NCBI GenBank assembly: GCA_035693025.1 | Contig: DASSHI010000001.1 | Location: forward strand, 1-64,000 | From: VRUE01 sp035693025 | Lineage (GTDB): Bacteria; Actinomycetota; Thermoleophilia; Solirubrobacterales; 70-9 | DNA: 64,000 nt | Direction: 5' to 3' | Shown here: positions 8,300 to 14,453 of the stretch, one piece after another | Layout of the letters: each line of letters opens with the position of its first letter | How positions within the stretch are numbered: the stretch's first letter is position 1 | Notes under the pieces: model-generated | What the model saw: the letters and a program-made list of their open reading frames with translations, nothing else | Databases searched by the model: none | Told to the model about the DNA's origin: nothing | Made by a program: the position numbers and the translations under genes

Positions 8300-8405
8300 T
8301 CCTGGCGCCGCCAGGCCAGCGCGGTGCGGCGTCCTCAGTCGGCCAAATAGCGCTGCTATTCGGCCTCCCTGCGTCCTTGCCCCGCTTGGCCTGGCGCCGC
8401 CAGGA
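8300..8405. repeat. Nested long inverted repeat after tRNA-Leu
   Basis: CCTGGCGCCGCCAGGCCA at 8301-8318 is repeated in inverted orientation, with one mismatch, at 8387-8404. Each arm is itself almost palindromic. In the loop a second inverted pair occurs, GGCCAAATAGC (8341-8351) and GCTATTCGGCC (8355-8365), with one mismatch. The whole 106-base block could fold as a long cruciform. It separates tRNA-Leu from the convergent membrane-protein gene, so a two-way terminator is one reading. Its length and nesting are more than a terminator needs. Confidence 0.75.
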
Positions 8406-8406
8406 T

Positions 8407-8919
8407 TTACGCCGGCTGCGGGGCGCCGGCGCCGTAGTCCTCGCCGGATCCGAGCGGCCGCTCCTCCTCGACGTGCCAGTCCTGGCTGAAGCCGTAGAAG
8501 CAGGCGACGACGAGGACGATCTGGACCACCAGCATGATCAGCACCAGCACGCCGATCAGCGAGACCGAGATCAGCGCTTCGTCGAAGCCGGCCTTGTCGC
8601 GGGCGAACCAGCTGTTGGCACCGACCGCGCAGAAGATCGCGAGGATCGTCGAGAGCGACGCGGCCACGGGCAGGATGCCGCGGCTCCAGCGCACGACCAG
8701 GAAGGAGAAGAACGCGTAGAGGATCGCGAAGATCAGGCAGACGATCCCCATCGCGGTGCCGCCGTTTACCAGCGAGAAGCCGGCGATCGTGACGATGCCC
8801 GCAAGCACGGCCGTAGCCAGCATCAGCAGCGCGATCACGAACTTGGTCGCGACCACGTCGGCCTTCTCCCGATTCGGGTGCCAGAGCTCGTACCCCGGCG
8901 TTACCTCTCCTACCGCCAC
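8407..8919 (-). CDS. Four-helix integral membrane protein, unknown function
   Basis: A 170-residue protein I cannot assign to a function. After a 25-residue polar N-terminus (ELWHPNREKADVVATK) there are four hydrophobic helices, roughly at residues 27-48, 55-77, 82-103 and 118-145. An acidic C-terminal tail (QDWHVEEERPLGSGEDYG) follows. The pattern of paired helices with small polar loops resembles small cytochrome-oxidase-associated or DUF membrane proteins of actinobacteria, but no diagnostic residues are visible. The GTG at 8919 is the first start that keeps the conserved-looking N-terminus. The gene is monocistronic, facing tRNA-Leu across a long inverted repeat. Confidence 0.65.
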   Translation of the reverse strand: MAVGEVTPGYELWHPNREKADVVATKFVIALLMLATAVLAGIVTIAGFSLVNGGTAMGIVCLIFAILYAFFSFLVVRWSRGILPVAASLSTILAIFCAVGANSWFARDKAGFDEALISVSLIGVLVLIMLVVQIVLVVACFYGFSQDWHVEEERPLGSGEDYGAGAPQPA

Positions 8920-8984
8920 CCGACGATCATAGAATCTATGAGCGACGACGCGGCGTTGGCCGCGCGTTAAGCGCCAGGAGGGCG

Positions 8985-9743
8985 CTAGCGCTTTGGGCCT
9001 ACGAACTCGTCAAGCAGGGCGACGGATGCTTTGCGATAGATGGCTATCTGGCGATCCGACGGGCGTGTCCAGCGGGCCCCGATGGCGTCGCAGCTTGCGC
9101 AAAACAATCGCTTGATGTCCTCGGACTTATTGCTGAAGGCGTAGCGTGGCGCTCGTCGGACGTAAGAGCCCTTGCGCTCGGTAGCGATGATGCGTGTGCC
9201 ATCGCTGTGGATAAGCCCCCTCAGGAAGGGCCGGGGGTTAGCCCTGACGATCTCCTCTTGCCATGCAGCCAGGCATATCGACCGCAGGTGCTTACGGCCG
9301 GGGCCGTGCTGAGGAAACAGGCATGGCCAGTGCTTGGAGTACATCGAAACTTCGATGCAGTTGCTGTCGTTTCGTTTCAGCCGATGCGCTGTCTTGTCGG
9401 GAAAGATCGCCTCGAGCGCCGCACAGCACTCGTCGATGATTCCTGGATAGGCGATATCGAGCACGATTCGCATCCGGTAGACCTGCCGAGGCGCTGCGCT
9501 GATACATCCGTCGCCGAGATAGAGACCGAGCAGGTAGGCGTAGGGCTTGGGAGAAAGACATGAGAAGTCATGCACCTTTGTCCCGCAGCCTCCACAGTCG
9601 GCCCGGTTGCGAGTCCGACTTTCTCCTCGCCGCCAACCGGAAATCGTTCGACGTGGAATAGCGGTTACCCGCGCGATCTCCTTGTCGCATCGACCAGCTT
9701 CGACAAGCCGTTCGACCCTAAGGAATTCATCGCGCGACCTCAT
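8985..9743 (-). CDS. Free-standing LAGLIDADG-type endonuclease with N-terminal HTH
   Basis: A 252-residue single-chain LAGLIDADG protein. The two signature helices are AYLLGLYLGDGCIS (about residue 68) and PFLRGLIHSDGTRI (about residue 172). Each ends in the Gly-Asp/Ser-Asp metal-binding position expected for a two-motif monomer. Residues 8-40 look like a helix-turn-helix (LVEAGRCDKEIARVTAIPRRTISGW). A cysteine pair with CGGCGTKVHDFSC spacing follows and may bind zinc. No intein or intron surrounds it. It lies next to tRNA-Leu(TAG) and is preceded by a LexA-type box 22 bases before its ATG. Homing, DNA repair or a domesticated role are all possible. Base composition is lower in GC than the neighbours, suggesting transfer. 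Confidence 0.85.
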   Translation of the reverse strand: MRSRDEFLRVERLVEAGRCDKEIARVTAIPRRTISGWRRGESRTRNRADCGGCGTKVHDFSCLSPKPYAYLLGLYLGDGCISAAPRQVYRMRIVLDIAYPGIIDECCAALEAIFPDKTAHRLKRNDSNCIEVSMYSKHWPCLFPQHGPGRKHLRSICLAAWQEEIVRANPRPFLRGLIHSDGTRIIATERKGSYVRRAPRYAFSNKSEDIKRLFCASCDAIGARWTRPSDRQIAIYRKASVALLDEFVGPKR

Positions 9744-9765
9744 TGCCCGCCACTCATGAGATGAC

Positions 9766-9779
9766 CGAACATACGTTCG
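9766..9779. promoter_or_regulatory. Predicted LexA (SOS) box upstream of the LAGLIDADG gene
   Basis: CGAACATACGTTCG is a perfect palindrome in its outer bases and matches the Gram-positive LexA consensus CGAACRNRYGTTYG/C. It ends 22 bases upstream of the endonuclease start codon at 9743, inside the expected promoter. The element spans the position of a plausible -10 hexamer (TATGTT on the minus strand). Confidence 0.7.
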
Positions 9780-9832
9780 ACAATAGTCGGCGAATCGGAC
9801 AAAACGGCTCTACCTCTAATATCGAAAGCCGC

Positions 9833-9918
9833 GCGGGCGTGGTGAAATTTGGCGAAACACGCCGGCTTTAGGTGCCGGTGCTCGAAAGAGCTTGGGGGTT
9901 CGAGTCCCTCCGCCCGCA
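9833..9918 (+). tRNA. tRNA-Leu (anticodon TAG)
   Basis: An 86-nucleotide class II tRNA. Acceptor arms GCGGGCG and CGCCCGC pair fully, with discriminator A. The anticodon loop TTTAGGT gives TAG, reading CUA and related codons. A long variable arm (GTGCTC...GAGC) and a T arm with GTTCGAGTC are present. CCA is not encoded. Confidence 0.93.
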
Positions 9919-9933
9919 TAGAATCGATTCCCT

Positions 9934-10007
9934 GGGGCACTGGCCAAACTGGCTAAGGCACCGGTCTCCAAAACCGGCGATTCTAGGTTCGAGTCCTAGG
10001 TGCCCCG
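9934..10007 (+). tRNA. tRNA-Trp (anticodon CCA)
   Basis: A 74-nucleotide class I tRNA, 15 bases after tRNA-Leu(TAG). Acceptor arms GGGGCAC and GTGCCCC pair, with discriminator G as usual for tRNA-Trp. The anticodon arm CCGGT-CTCCAAA-ACCGG gives CCA. The T arm CTAGG/CCTAG with TTCGAGT is intact. Confidence 0.95.
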
Positions 10008-10023
10008 CTCGATCGCGATTTTC

Positions 10024-10057
10024 CCGTAGAGCGTCGGTAACCCTCAACTCTCTACGG
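10024..10057. repeat. Short relative of the dispersed palindrome
   Basis: CCGTAGAG (10024-10031) and CTCTACGG (10050-10057) form an 8-bp stem with an 18-base loop. The arms equal the inner part of the dispersed palindrome arms. The right arm contains TACGGT, a possible -10 eight bases before the start of the next gene, so the structure may also have a promoter role. Confidence 0.5.
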
Positions 10058-10066
10058 TGGGGGCGT

Positions 10067-10795
10067 ATGAGGGTCGAGCTCTTCAACGCGGGCTGGATGA
10101 CCGCCTCAGCGGCGCTTTGGCGCCAGGGGGAGGATCCCGAGGAGCGGGCGCGGTGCCCGGTGCCGGCCTATCTGATCGAGGCCGGTGGGGAGCGGATCCT
10201 GGTCGACACCGGGTTGCACCCCGGCGCGTGCGAAGACGGTGGGGCTTTCTACGACAGCCCGGAGACGATGAGCCTTTTCTCGCTGGAGCAGGAGCGGCCA
10301 GTGCACGAGCAGGTCGACCTCGACACGGTGACGATGGTCGTGCTCACCCACCTGCACTGGGACCACGCGGGAGGCCTCGAGTTCGTGCCGGAGTCGATTC
10401 CGCTGGTGATCCAGCGGCGCGAATGGGAGGCCGCACACGATCCCGAGGCCATGCGTCGCAACTTCTTCTTTCCACGCGACTACGCCGTCGACGAGCGGCG
10501 ACTCGTCTTCGTCGATGGCGACCACAACCTGCTCGGCGACGGTTCGATCGAGCTGCTCTCGACTCCCGGCCACACCCCCGGGCACCAATCGGTCCGAGCC
10601 GGCGACCTGGTCATTGGGGCCGATGTCGTGCACTACGCCTCCGGCCTGGACGATGGTCGCTTTCCGTCCTTCGGGGACGACTTGGAGGCCCAGGCACGTT
10701 CCGCCGAGCGCCTCCGGGGCCTGCGCGACGCGGGGCTCACGGTGATGCCCGGCCACGACCCCGACGTCCTGCGCCCGGGGCCGCTCGCGACGTGA
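10067..10795 (+). CDS. Metallo-beta-lactamase-fold lactonase-like protein
   Basis: A 242-residue metallo-beta-lactamase-fold enzyme of the AHL-lactonase type. The zinc ligands are visible as HLHWDHAGG (His-X-His-X-Asp-His), LLSTPGHTPGHQS, GADVVHYA and the C-terminal PGHDPDV. The N-terminus MRVELFNAGWMT is typical of AttM/AiiB-like lactonases, and the length agrees with them (250-260). The ATG at 10067 follows TACGGT by eight bases without a Shine-Dalgarno sequence. The stop overlaps the GTG of the carboxyltransferase gene (GTGA), so the two are coupled. Quorum-signal hydrolysis is possible, but cleavage of a metabolic lactone or thioester is equally consistent with the operon partner. Confidence 0.83.
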   Translation: MRVELFNAGWMTASAALWRQGEDPEERARCPVPAYLIEAGGERILVDTGLHPGACEDGGAFYDSPETMSLFSLEQERPVHEQVDLDTVTMVVLTHLHWDHAGGLEFVPESIPLVIQRREWEAAHDPEAMRRNFFFPRDYAVDERRLVFVDGDHNLLGDGSIELLSTPGHTPGHQSVRAGDLVIGADVVHYASGLDDGRFPSFGDDLEAQARSAERLRGLRDAGLTVMPGHDPDVLRPGPLAT

Positions 10796-12357
10796 CCAGG
10801 GAGCGGGACGACCTTGCCGAGCTGCGGCGGCGCGAGGCGCTGACTCGGGACGAGGCGCGGCCAGAGGCCGTCGAGCGCCGCCACCGGACGGGTGGGCGGA
10901 CCGCTCGCGAGAACCTGGACGAGCTGGCCGATCCGGGTTCCTTCGTCGAGTACGGGCGCTTCGCGATCGCCGCCCAGCGCGGCCGAGGGGAGCTCGACGA
11001 CCTGATCGCGCGCACGCCCGCCGATGGCTTCGTCGGCGGCACCGCACGCGTGAACGGCGAGCTCTTCGGCGAGCGCGCCGCCTGCGCGGTCCTTTCCTAC
11101 GACTACACCGTCCTTGCCGGGACCCAGGGGGCGCTGGGGCACCGCAAGAAGGACCGCCTCTTCGAGCTGATCGAGCGGATGCGGCTCCCTACCGTGCTCT
11201 TCGCCGAGGGCGGCGGCGGGCGGCCCGGCGACACCGATTACCCCGTCGTCTCGGCGCTCGACACCCGCGCCTTCGCCCTCTGGGCGCGGCTCTCCGGCCT
11301 GGCGCCGCGGATCGCAGTCGTCTCCGGGCGCTGCTTTGCCGGCAACGCGGTCCTGGCGGGCTGCTCGGACCTGATCGTCGCCACCGAGAACGTCTCGCTG
11401 GGCATGGGCGGCCCGGCGATGATCGAGGGAGGCGGGCTCGGCAAGGTCGACCCCGACGAGGTCGGGCCGCTCGAGATGCAGGCGCGAAACGGGGTCGTCG
11501 ACCTGGCGGTCGCCGACGAGCGCGAGGCGGTGGCGGCGACCAAGCGCCTGCTCGGCTACTTCCAGGGCCCGACGCCGCCCGGGGAGGAGCCCGACCAGAC
11601 GCTGCTGCGCGAGATGGTGCCCGAGCGCGAGCGGCGCGCCTACCGGGTGGGGCCCGTAATCGAGACTCTCGCCGACGCCGGCTCGACCACCTTCCTGCGC
11701 GAGCGCTTCGCGCCCGAGATGGTGACGGCGCTGGCGCGGATCGAGGGGCGTGCACTCGGCTTCATCGCCAACGACACGATGCACATGGCGGGGGCGATCA
11801 CCAGCGATGCCTCGGACAAGGCGGCACGCTTCATCCAGCTCTGCGACTCCTTCGGGCTGCCGATCGTCTCGCTCATCGACACGCCCGGGTTCATGGTCGG
11901 GTCCGATGCGGAGGCGACGGGGCTGGTGCGCCATGCATCGCGGCTGCTGGTCGGCGGCGCCGCGCTGCGCGTACCGCTTGTCGCCGTGATCCTGCGCCGC
12001 GGCTACGGCCTCGGCGCCCAGGCGATGGCCGGCGGCAGCCTGCACGAGCCGTTGCTGACCGTCGCCTGGCCGAGCGCGCACCTCGGTCCGATGGGCCTGG
12101 AAGGCGCGGTTCGGCTGGCGCTGCGCAAGGAGCTCGAGGCGATCGCCGACGAGCGCGAGCGCGAGCAGCGGGTGCGCGACCTGACCGCGGCGGCCGAGGA
12201 GAACGCGAAGGCGCTCAACGCGGCGACCCTGTTCGAGCTCGACGACGTCGTCGACCCGGCGGAGACCCGCGGACTGATCGCCTCGACCCTGGCCGCGGCG
12301 ACAGCGCACCCGGGGCCTGACCCGACTGCGCTTCGCCGCTTCGTCGACACCTGGTAG
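10792..12357 (+). CDS. Acyl-CoA carboxylase carboxyltransferase-like protein
   Basis: A 521-residue carboxyltransferase of the same superfamily as the beta subunit at 3790-5310, but clearly divergent. The N-terminal half contains RTARENLDELADPGSFVEYG, a GTQGALGHRKKDRLFELIE stretch and SGRCFAGNAVLAGCSDLIV. The C-terminal half has DSFGLPIVSLIDTPGFMVGSDAEATG and LRRGYGLGAQAMAGG. Two glycine-rich oxyanion regions are therefore kept. No biotin carboxylase or carrier gene is nearby, so its partners or a stand-alone role are unknown. The GTG start lies inside the lactonase stop codon. The stop is followed at once by copy 2 of the dispersed palindrome. Confidence 0.83.
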   Translation: MTRERDDLAELRRREALTRDEARPEAVERRHRTGGRTARENLDELADPGSFVEYGRFAIAAQRGRGELDDLIARTPADGFVGGTARVNGELFGERAACAVLSYDYTVLAGTQGALGHRKKDRLFELIERMRLPTVLFAEGGGGRPGDTDYPVVSALDTRAFALWARLSGLAPRIAVVSGRCFAGNAVLAGCSDLIVATENVSLGMGGPAMIEGGGLGKVDPDEVGPLEMQARNGVVDLAVADEREAVAATKRLLGYFQGPTPPGEEPDQTLLREMVPERERRAYRVGPVIETLADAGSTTFLRERFAPEMVTALARIEGRALGFIANDTMHMAGAITSDASDKAARFIQLCDSFGLPIVSLIDTPGFMVGSDAEATGLVRHASRLLVGGAALRVPLVAVILRRGYGLGAQAMAGGSLHEPLLTVAWPSAHLGPMGLEGAVRLALRKELEAIADEREREQRVRDLTAAAEENAKALNAATLFELDDVVDPAETRGLIASTLAAATAHPGPDPTALRRFVDTW

Positions 12358-12402
12358 CGCCGTAGAGGTTTGAACCGCTATGCGGCTCAAACCTCTACGG
12401 CG
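12358..12402. repeat. Dispersed palindrome, copy 2
   Basis: CGCCGTAGAGGTTTGA (12358-12373) and TCAAACCTCTACGGCG (12387-12402) are exact reverse complements. The loop holds a second stem, CCGC-TAT-GCGG. It starts at the base after the carboxyltransferase stop codon and ends three bases before the stop of the convergent PQQ-repeat gene, so here it could end transcription from both sides. Confidence 0.87.
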
Positions 12403-12405
12403 ATC

Positions 12406-13614
12406 TCAGTGCCGGGCGATCGGTTCCAGTCCGACCAGGGCGAAATAGCCGATCGCGTAGAGGCGCCGTCCGTCGGAGACGATCGGGGTATAGCCGGCCT
12501 GGTGGAGCTGGAAGATCTTCTTGCCGCTGCGGGCGTCGAGGCCCGTCGTCTTGTCGGTCTTGAAGCTCGAGGTGTAGACGGTGCGGCCGATCACCACCGC
12601 CGTACCCGGCACCGGGCCGCCGACGTCGAAGCGCCAGCGCGGCTTGCCGGTGCGCGCGTCGAGGGCGAAGAAGCGACCGTCTTCGGAGCCGATGTAGACG
12701 CTGGGCGGAGTGCCGGGCACCCGCGCGATGGCGGGCGAGCCATAGACCGGACCGCCCGTGTCGTAGGACCAGTCGACCTTGCCGGTCTTCTCGTCGAGGG
12801 CGAATACGGTGCCGTCATCGCGGGCGGCGTAGACGCGGCCGAAGCCGATCGCCGGCGACGAGAAGAAGCCGCCCGAGCCGAACGGCGGCGCCTTGGTCGT
12901 GTTGGTCCGCCACACAGGCTTGCCGCTGTTCGCTTTGAGTGCGAACATCGACCCCTCGTAGTCGGCGACGAAGATGCGGCCGGCGTCGTAGCTGGGGCTG
13001 GCTTTGATCGCGGCGGGGGAGTTGAAGCGCCAGCGCGTGCCGCCATCGGAGGTGCGCAGGGCGACGACGTCGGTGGTGTCGGTGCCGAGGTAGAGCGTTT
13101 CGCCGACCGCCAGCGGCGACGATTCGAGGTGGGCGTGGAGCTCGCGCTTCCAGGCGAGCTTGCCGCTCGTCGTGTCGCCCGCGACGACGGTGCCGCCGAG
13201 GAAGGCGCCGTAGACGCGCCCCCGGTGGTAGACGGGCGCGGTCACGTCGATCGGCTTGCCGTGGTTCGGATGCAGCCGCAGTTCCCACAGCACCTTGCGG
13301 TCGCTCAGCCGCACCGCTTTGCCGTTGCCGAACTTGTTGATCACATAGGCGACCCCGTTCGCGATCGCCGGCGGGAACTCGATCAGTCCGTGCGTGTTGA
13401 TCGACCATGCTTCCTTCAGCGGCGGCTCGAGATCCCGCCCTTCGTCCGGCAGGTAGTGCGTCCGCTCCGGCACCCGGCCGAAGAGCGGCCAGTCGACGAG
13501 TGGGGGGGACAACTTCGTCCCGGAGCCATTGCCCGAGCCACCGCCGCAGCCGCCGAGGGCCAACCCGGCGAGGACCGCTAGAAGGACAGCCTGTCTAGCT
13601 CTTACTCGAATCAT
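12406..13614 (-). CDS. PQQ-repeat beta-propeller lipoprotein
   Basis: A 402-residue exported protein. The N-terminus has a positively charged segment, a hydrophobic stretch and the lipobox LGGC, so it should be anchored outside the membrane. The body holds repeated beta-propeller blades of the pyrroloquinoline-quinone type. Examples are GRVYGAFLGGTVVAGDTTSGKLAW, EGSMFALKANSGKPVW, DGTVFALDEKTGKVDW and DGRFFALDARTGKPRW, each with the A-D-x-x-TGK-x-x-W pattern. No dehydrogenase partner or cofactor gene is visible, so it is more likely a scaffold than a quinoprotein enzyme. The ATG at 13614 is required for the signal peptide and overlaps the 3' end of the HNH gene by 20 bases. Confidence 0.85.
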   Translation of the reverse strand: MIRVRARQAVLLAVLAGLALGGCGGGSGNGSGTKLSPPLVDWPLFGRVPERTHYLPDEGRDLEPPLKEAWSINTHGLIEFPPAIANGVAYVINKFGNGKAVRLSDRKVLWELRLHPNHGKPIDVTAPVYHRGRVYGAFLGGTVVAGDTTSGKLAWKRELHAHLESSPLAVGETLYLGTDTTDVVALRTSDGGTRWRFNSPAAIKASPSYDAGRIFVADYEGSMFALKANSGKPVWRTNTTKAPPFGSGGFFSSPAIGFGRVYAARDDGTVFALDEKTGKVDWSYDTGGPVYGSPAIARVPGTPPSVYIGSEDGRFFALDARTGKPRWRFDVGGPVPGTAVVIGRTVYTSSFKTDKTTGLDARSGKKIFQLHQAGYTPIVSDGRRLYAIGYFALVGLEPIARH

Positions 13615-14059
13615 CGCCTGCCGTATCGGCAGCAACCAAGGTGCGGATGAAGCCCCCTCGGCGATTCGTCCTTCGCCGGTGACAGTTGGCGCAGACGACC
13701 TCGCACTTGGCGATCTCGGCAAGTATGTCCTTCCATGGCCGGTCTCGGATGCCCTTGCCGATACCGAAGCGTTTCTCTCCGAGGTGATCGAACTCCAGGA
13801 CCAGCGGGTCGCTCTCACCGCAATCGACGCACGGGTGCTCGCGAAAGTACGAGACAAGGTAGGCGGTCCGCTCGGCGACGATCCGATTTGTGCGGCGCCC
13901 AGCAGAGTCGATGTAGCGCTGCCTATTGCGAGCGTAGTGCTCATGCTTGTAGGCGGTTCTACAGGGTCGGCAGTAGCTATCTCTTTGGTTACGCGCCTTT
14001 CGTCGCCAGGCAAAGTCCTCTGAGGGCTTTTCCTGTTTGCAGCGCCCACAAATCTTCAT
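13595..14059 (-). CDS. Small HNH endonuclease with N-terminal zinc ribbon
   Basis: A 154-residue free-standing HNH nuclease. CGRCKQEK near the start and CRPCRTAYKHEHY about 20 residues later form a CxxC/CxxC zinc ribbon. The HNH core is CVDCGESDPLVLEFDHLGEKR, with the catalytic His in DH, then CEVVCANCHRRRT with the second zinc pair and final His. Codon usage is less GC-biased than in the neighbours. The 3' end overlaps the start of the PQQ-repeat gene by 20 bases. A LexA-type box lies 18 bases upstream of its ATG, and tRNA-Gly lies beyond that. It may be a homing nuclease or a DNA-damage-induced nuclease. Confidence 0.85.
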   Translation of the reverse strand: MKICGRCKQEKPSEDFAWRRKARNQRDSYCRPCRTAYKHEHYARNRQRYIDSAGRRTNRIVAERTAYLVSYFREHPCVDCGESDPLVLEFDHLGEKRFGIGKGIRDRPWKDILAEIAKCEVVCANCHRRRTNRRGGFIRTLVAADTAGDDSSKS

Positions 14060-14077
14060 CGGCTAACGCTATCGACC

Positions 14078-14091
14078 CGAACAGACGTTCC
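14078..14091. promoter_or_regulatory. Predicted LexA (SOS) box upstream of the HNH gene
   Basis: CGAACAGACGTTCC fits the Bacillus-type LexA consensus CGAACRNRYGTTYC at every position. It ends 18 bases before the HNH start codon at 14059, almost the same spacing as the box of the LAGLIDADG gene. Confidence 0.7.
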
Positions 14092-14109
14092 CGTTTGGCG
14101 AACGAGCCA

Positions 14110-14180
14110 AGCGGCGGACGGGAATCGAACCCGCATCATCGCCTTGGAAGGGCGAGGCTCTACCGTTGAGCTACCACCGC
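14110..14180 (-). tRNA. tRNA-Gly (anticodon TCC)
   Basis: A 71-nucleotide tRNA on the minus strand. The acceptor pairs GCGGTGG with CCGCCGC (one G-U pair), with discriminator T. The D arm is GCTCAACGGTAGAGC. The anticodon loop CTTCCAA gives TCC, and the T arm has GCGGG/CCCGT with TTCGATT. Confidence 0.93.
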
Positions 14181-14255
14181 GTGCGAGCCGCCTCCCATGG
14201 CGACCCTACGACGCCTCGACAGTTTGCCGGAATCCGTCAGAATGCGAAGCAGCCA

Positions 14256-14329
14256 CGGGGAGTGGCGCAGTCTGGTAGCGCACTCGGCTGGGGGCCGAGC
14301 GGTCGCAGGTTCAAATCCTGTCTCCCCGA
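14256..14329 (+). tRNA. tRNA-Pro (anticodon GGG)
   Basis: A 74-nucleotide tRNA. Acceptor CGGGGAG pairs with CTCCCCG, with discriminator A. The anticodon arm CTCGG-CTGGGGG-CCGAG gives GGG, and the T arm CAGG/CCTG carries TTCAAAT. A degraded copy of its central part lies at 16423-16454, beyond the OLD nuclease gene, so this tRNA is a likely former integration target. Confidence 0.94.
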
Positions 14330-14336
14330 TTAACAG

Positions 14337-14363
14337 AAGCCCGCTTCGAGAGCGGGCTTTCTT
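14337..14363 (+). terminator. Intrinsic terminator of tRNA-Pro
   Basis: AAGCCCGCT (14337-14345) and AGCGGGCTT (14351-14359) form a 9-bp GC-rich stem with a 5-base loop, followed by TCTTCT. It lies eight bases after the tRNA-Pro 3' end. Confidence 0.85.
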
Positions 14364-14453
14364 CTATCAGCGCCGAATCGCCGACACGCCTATGCAATCC
14401 GCTGGTACTGATTTTGGTACCGGGGCCGCCTTCCGTCGAGATATCTTGCTCAC

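Noticed and set aside
7273..10795. Quorum-quenching locus based on two lactonase-like genes
   Set aside because: The genes lie in acyl-CoA operons, no AHL synthase or receptor is present, and the MBL fold covers many other hydrolases.
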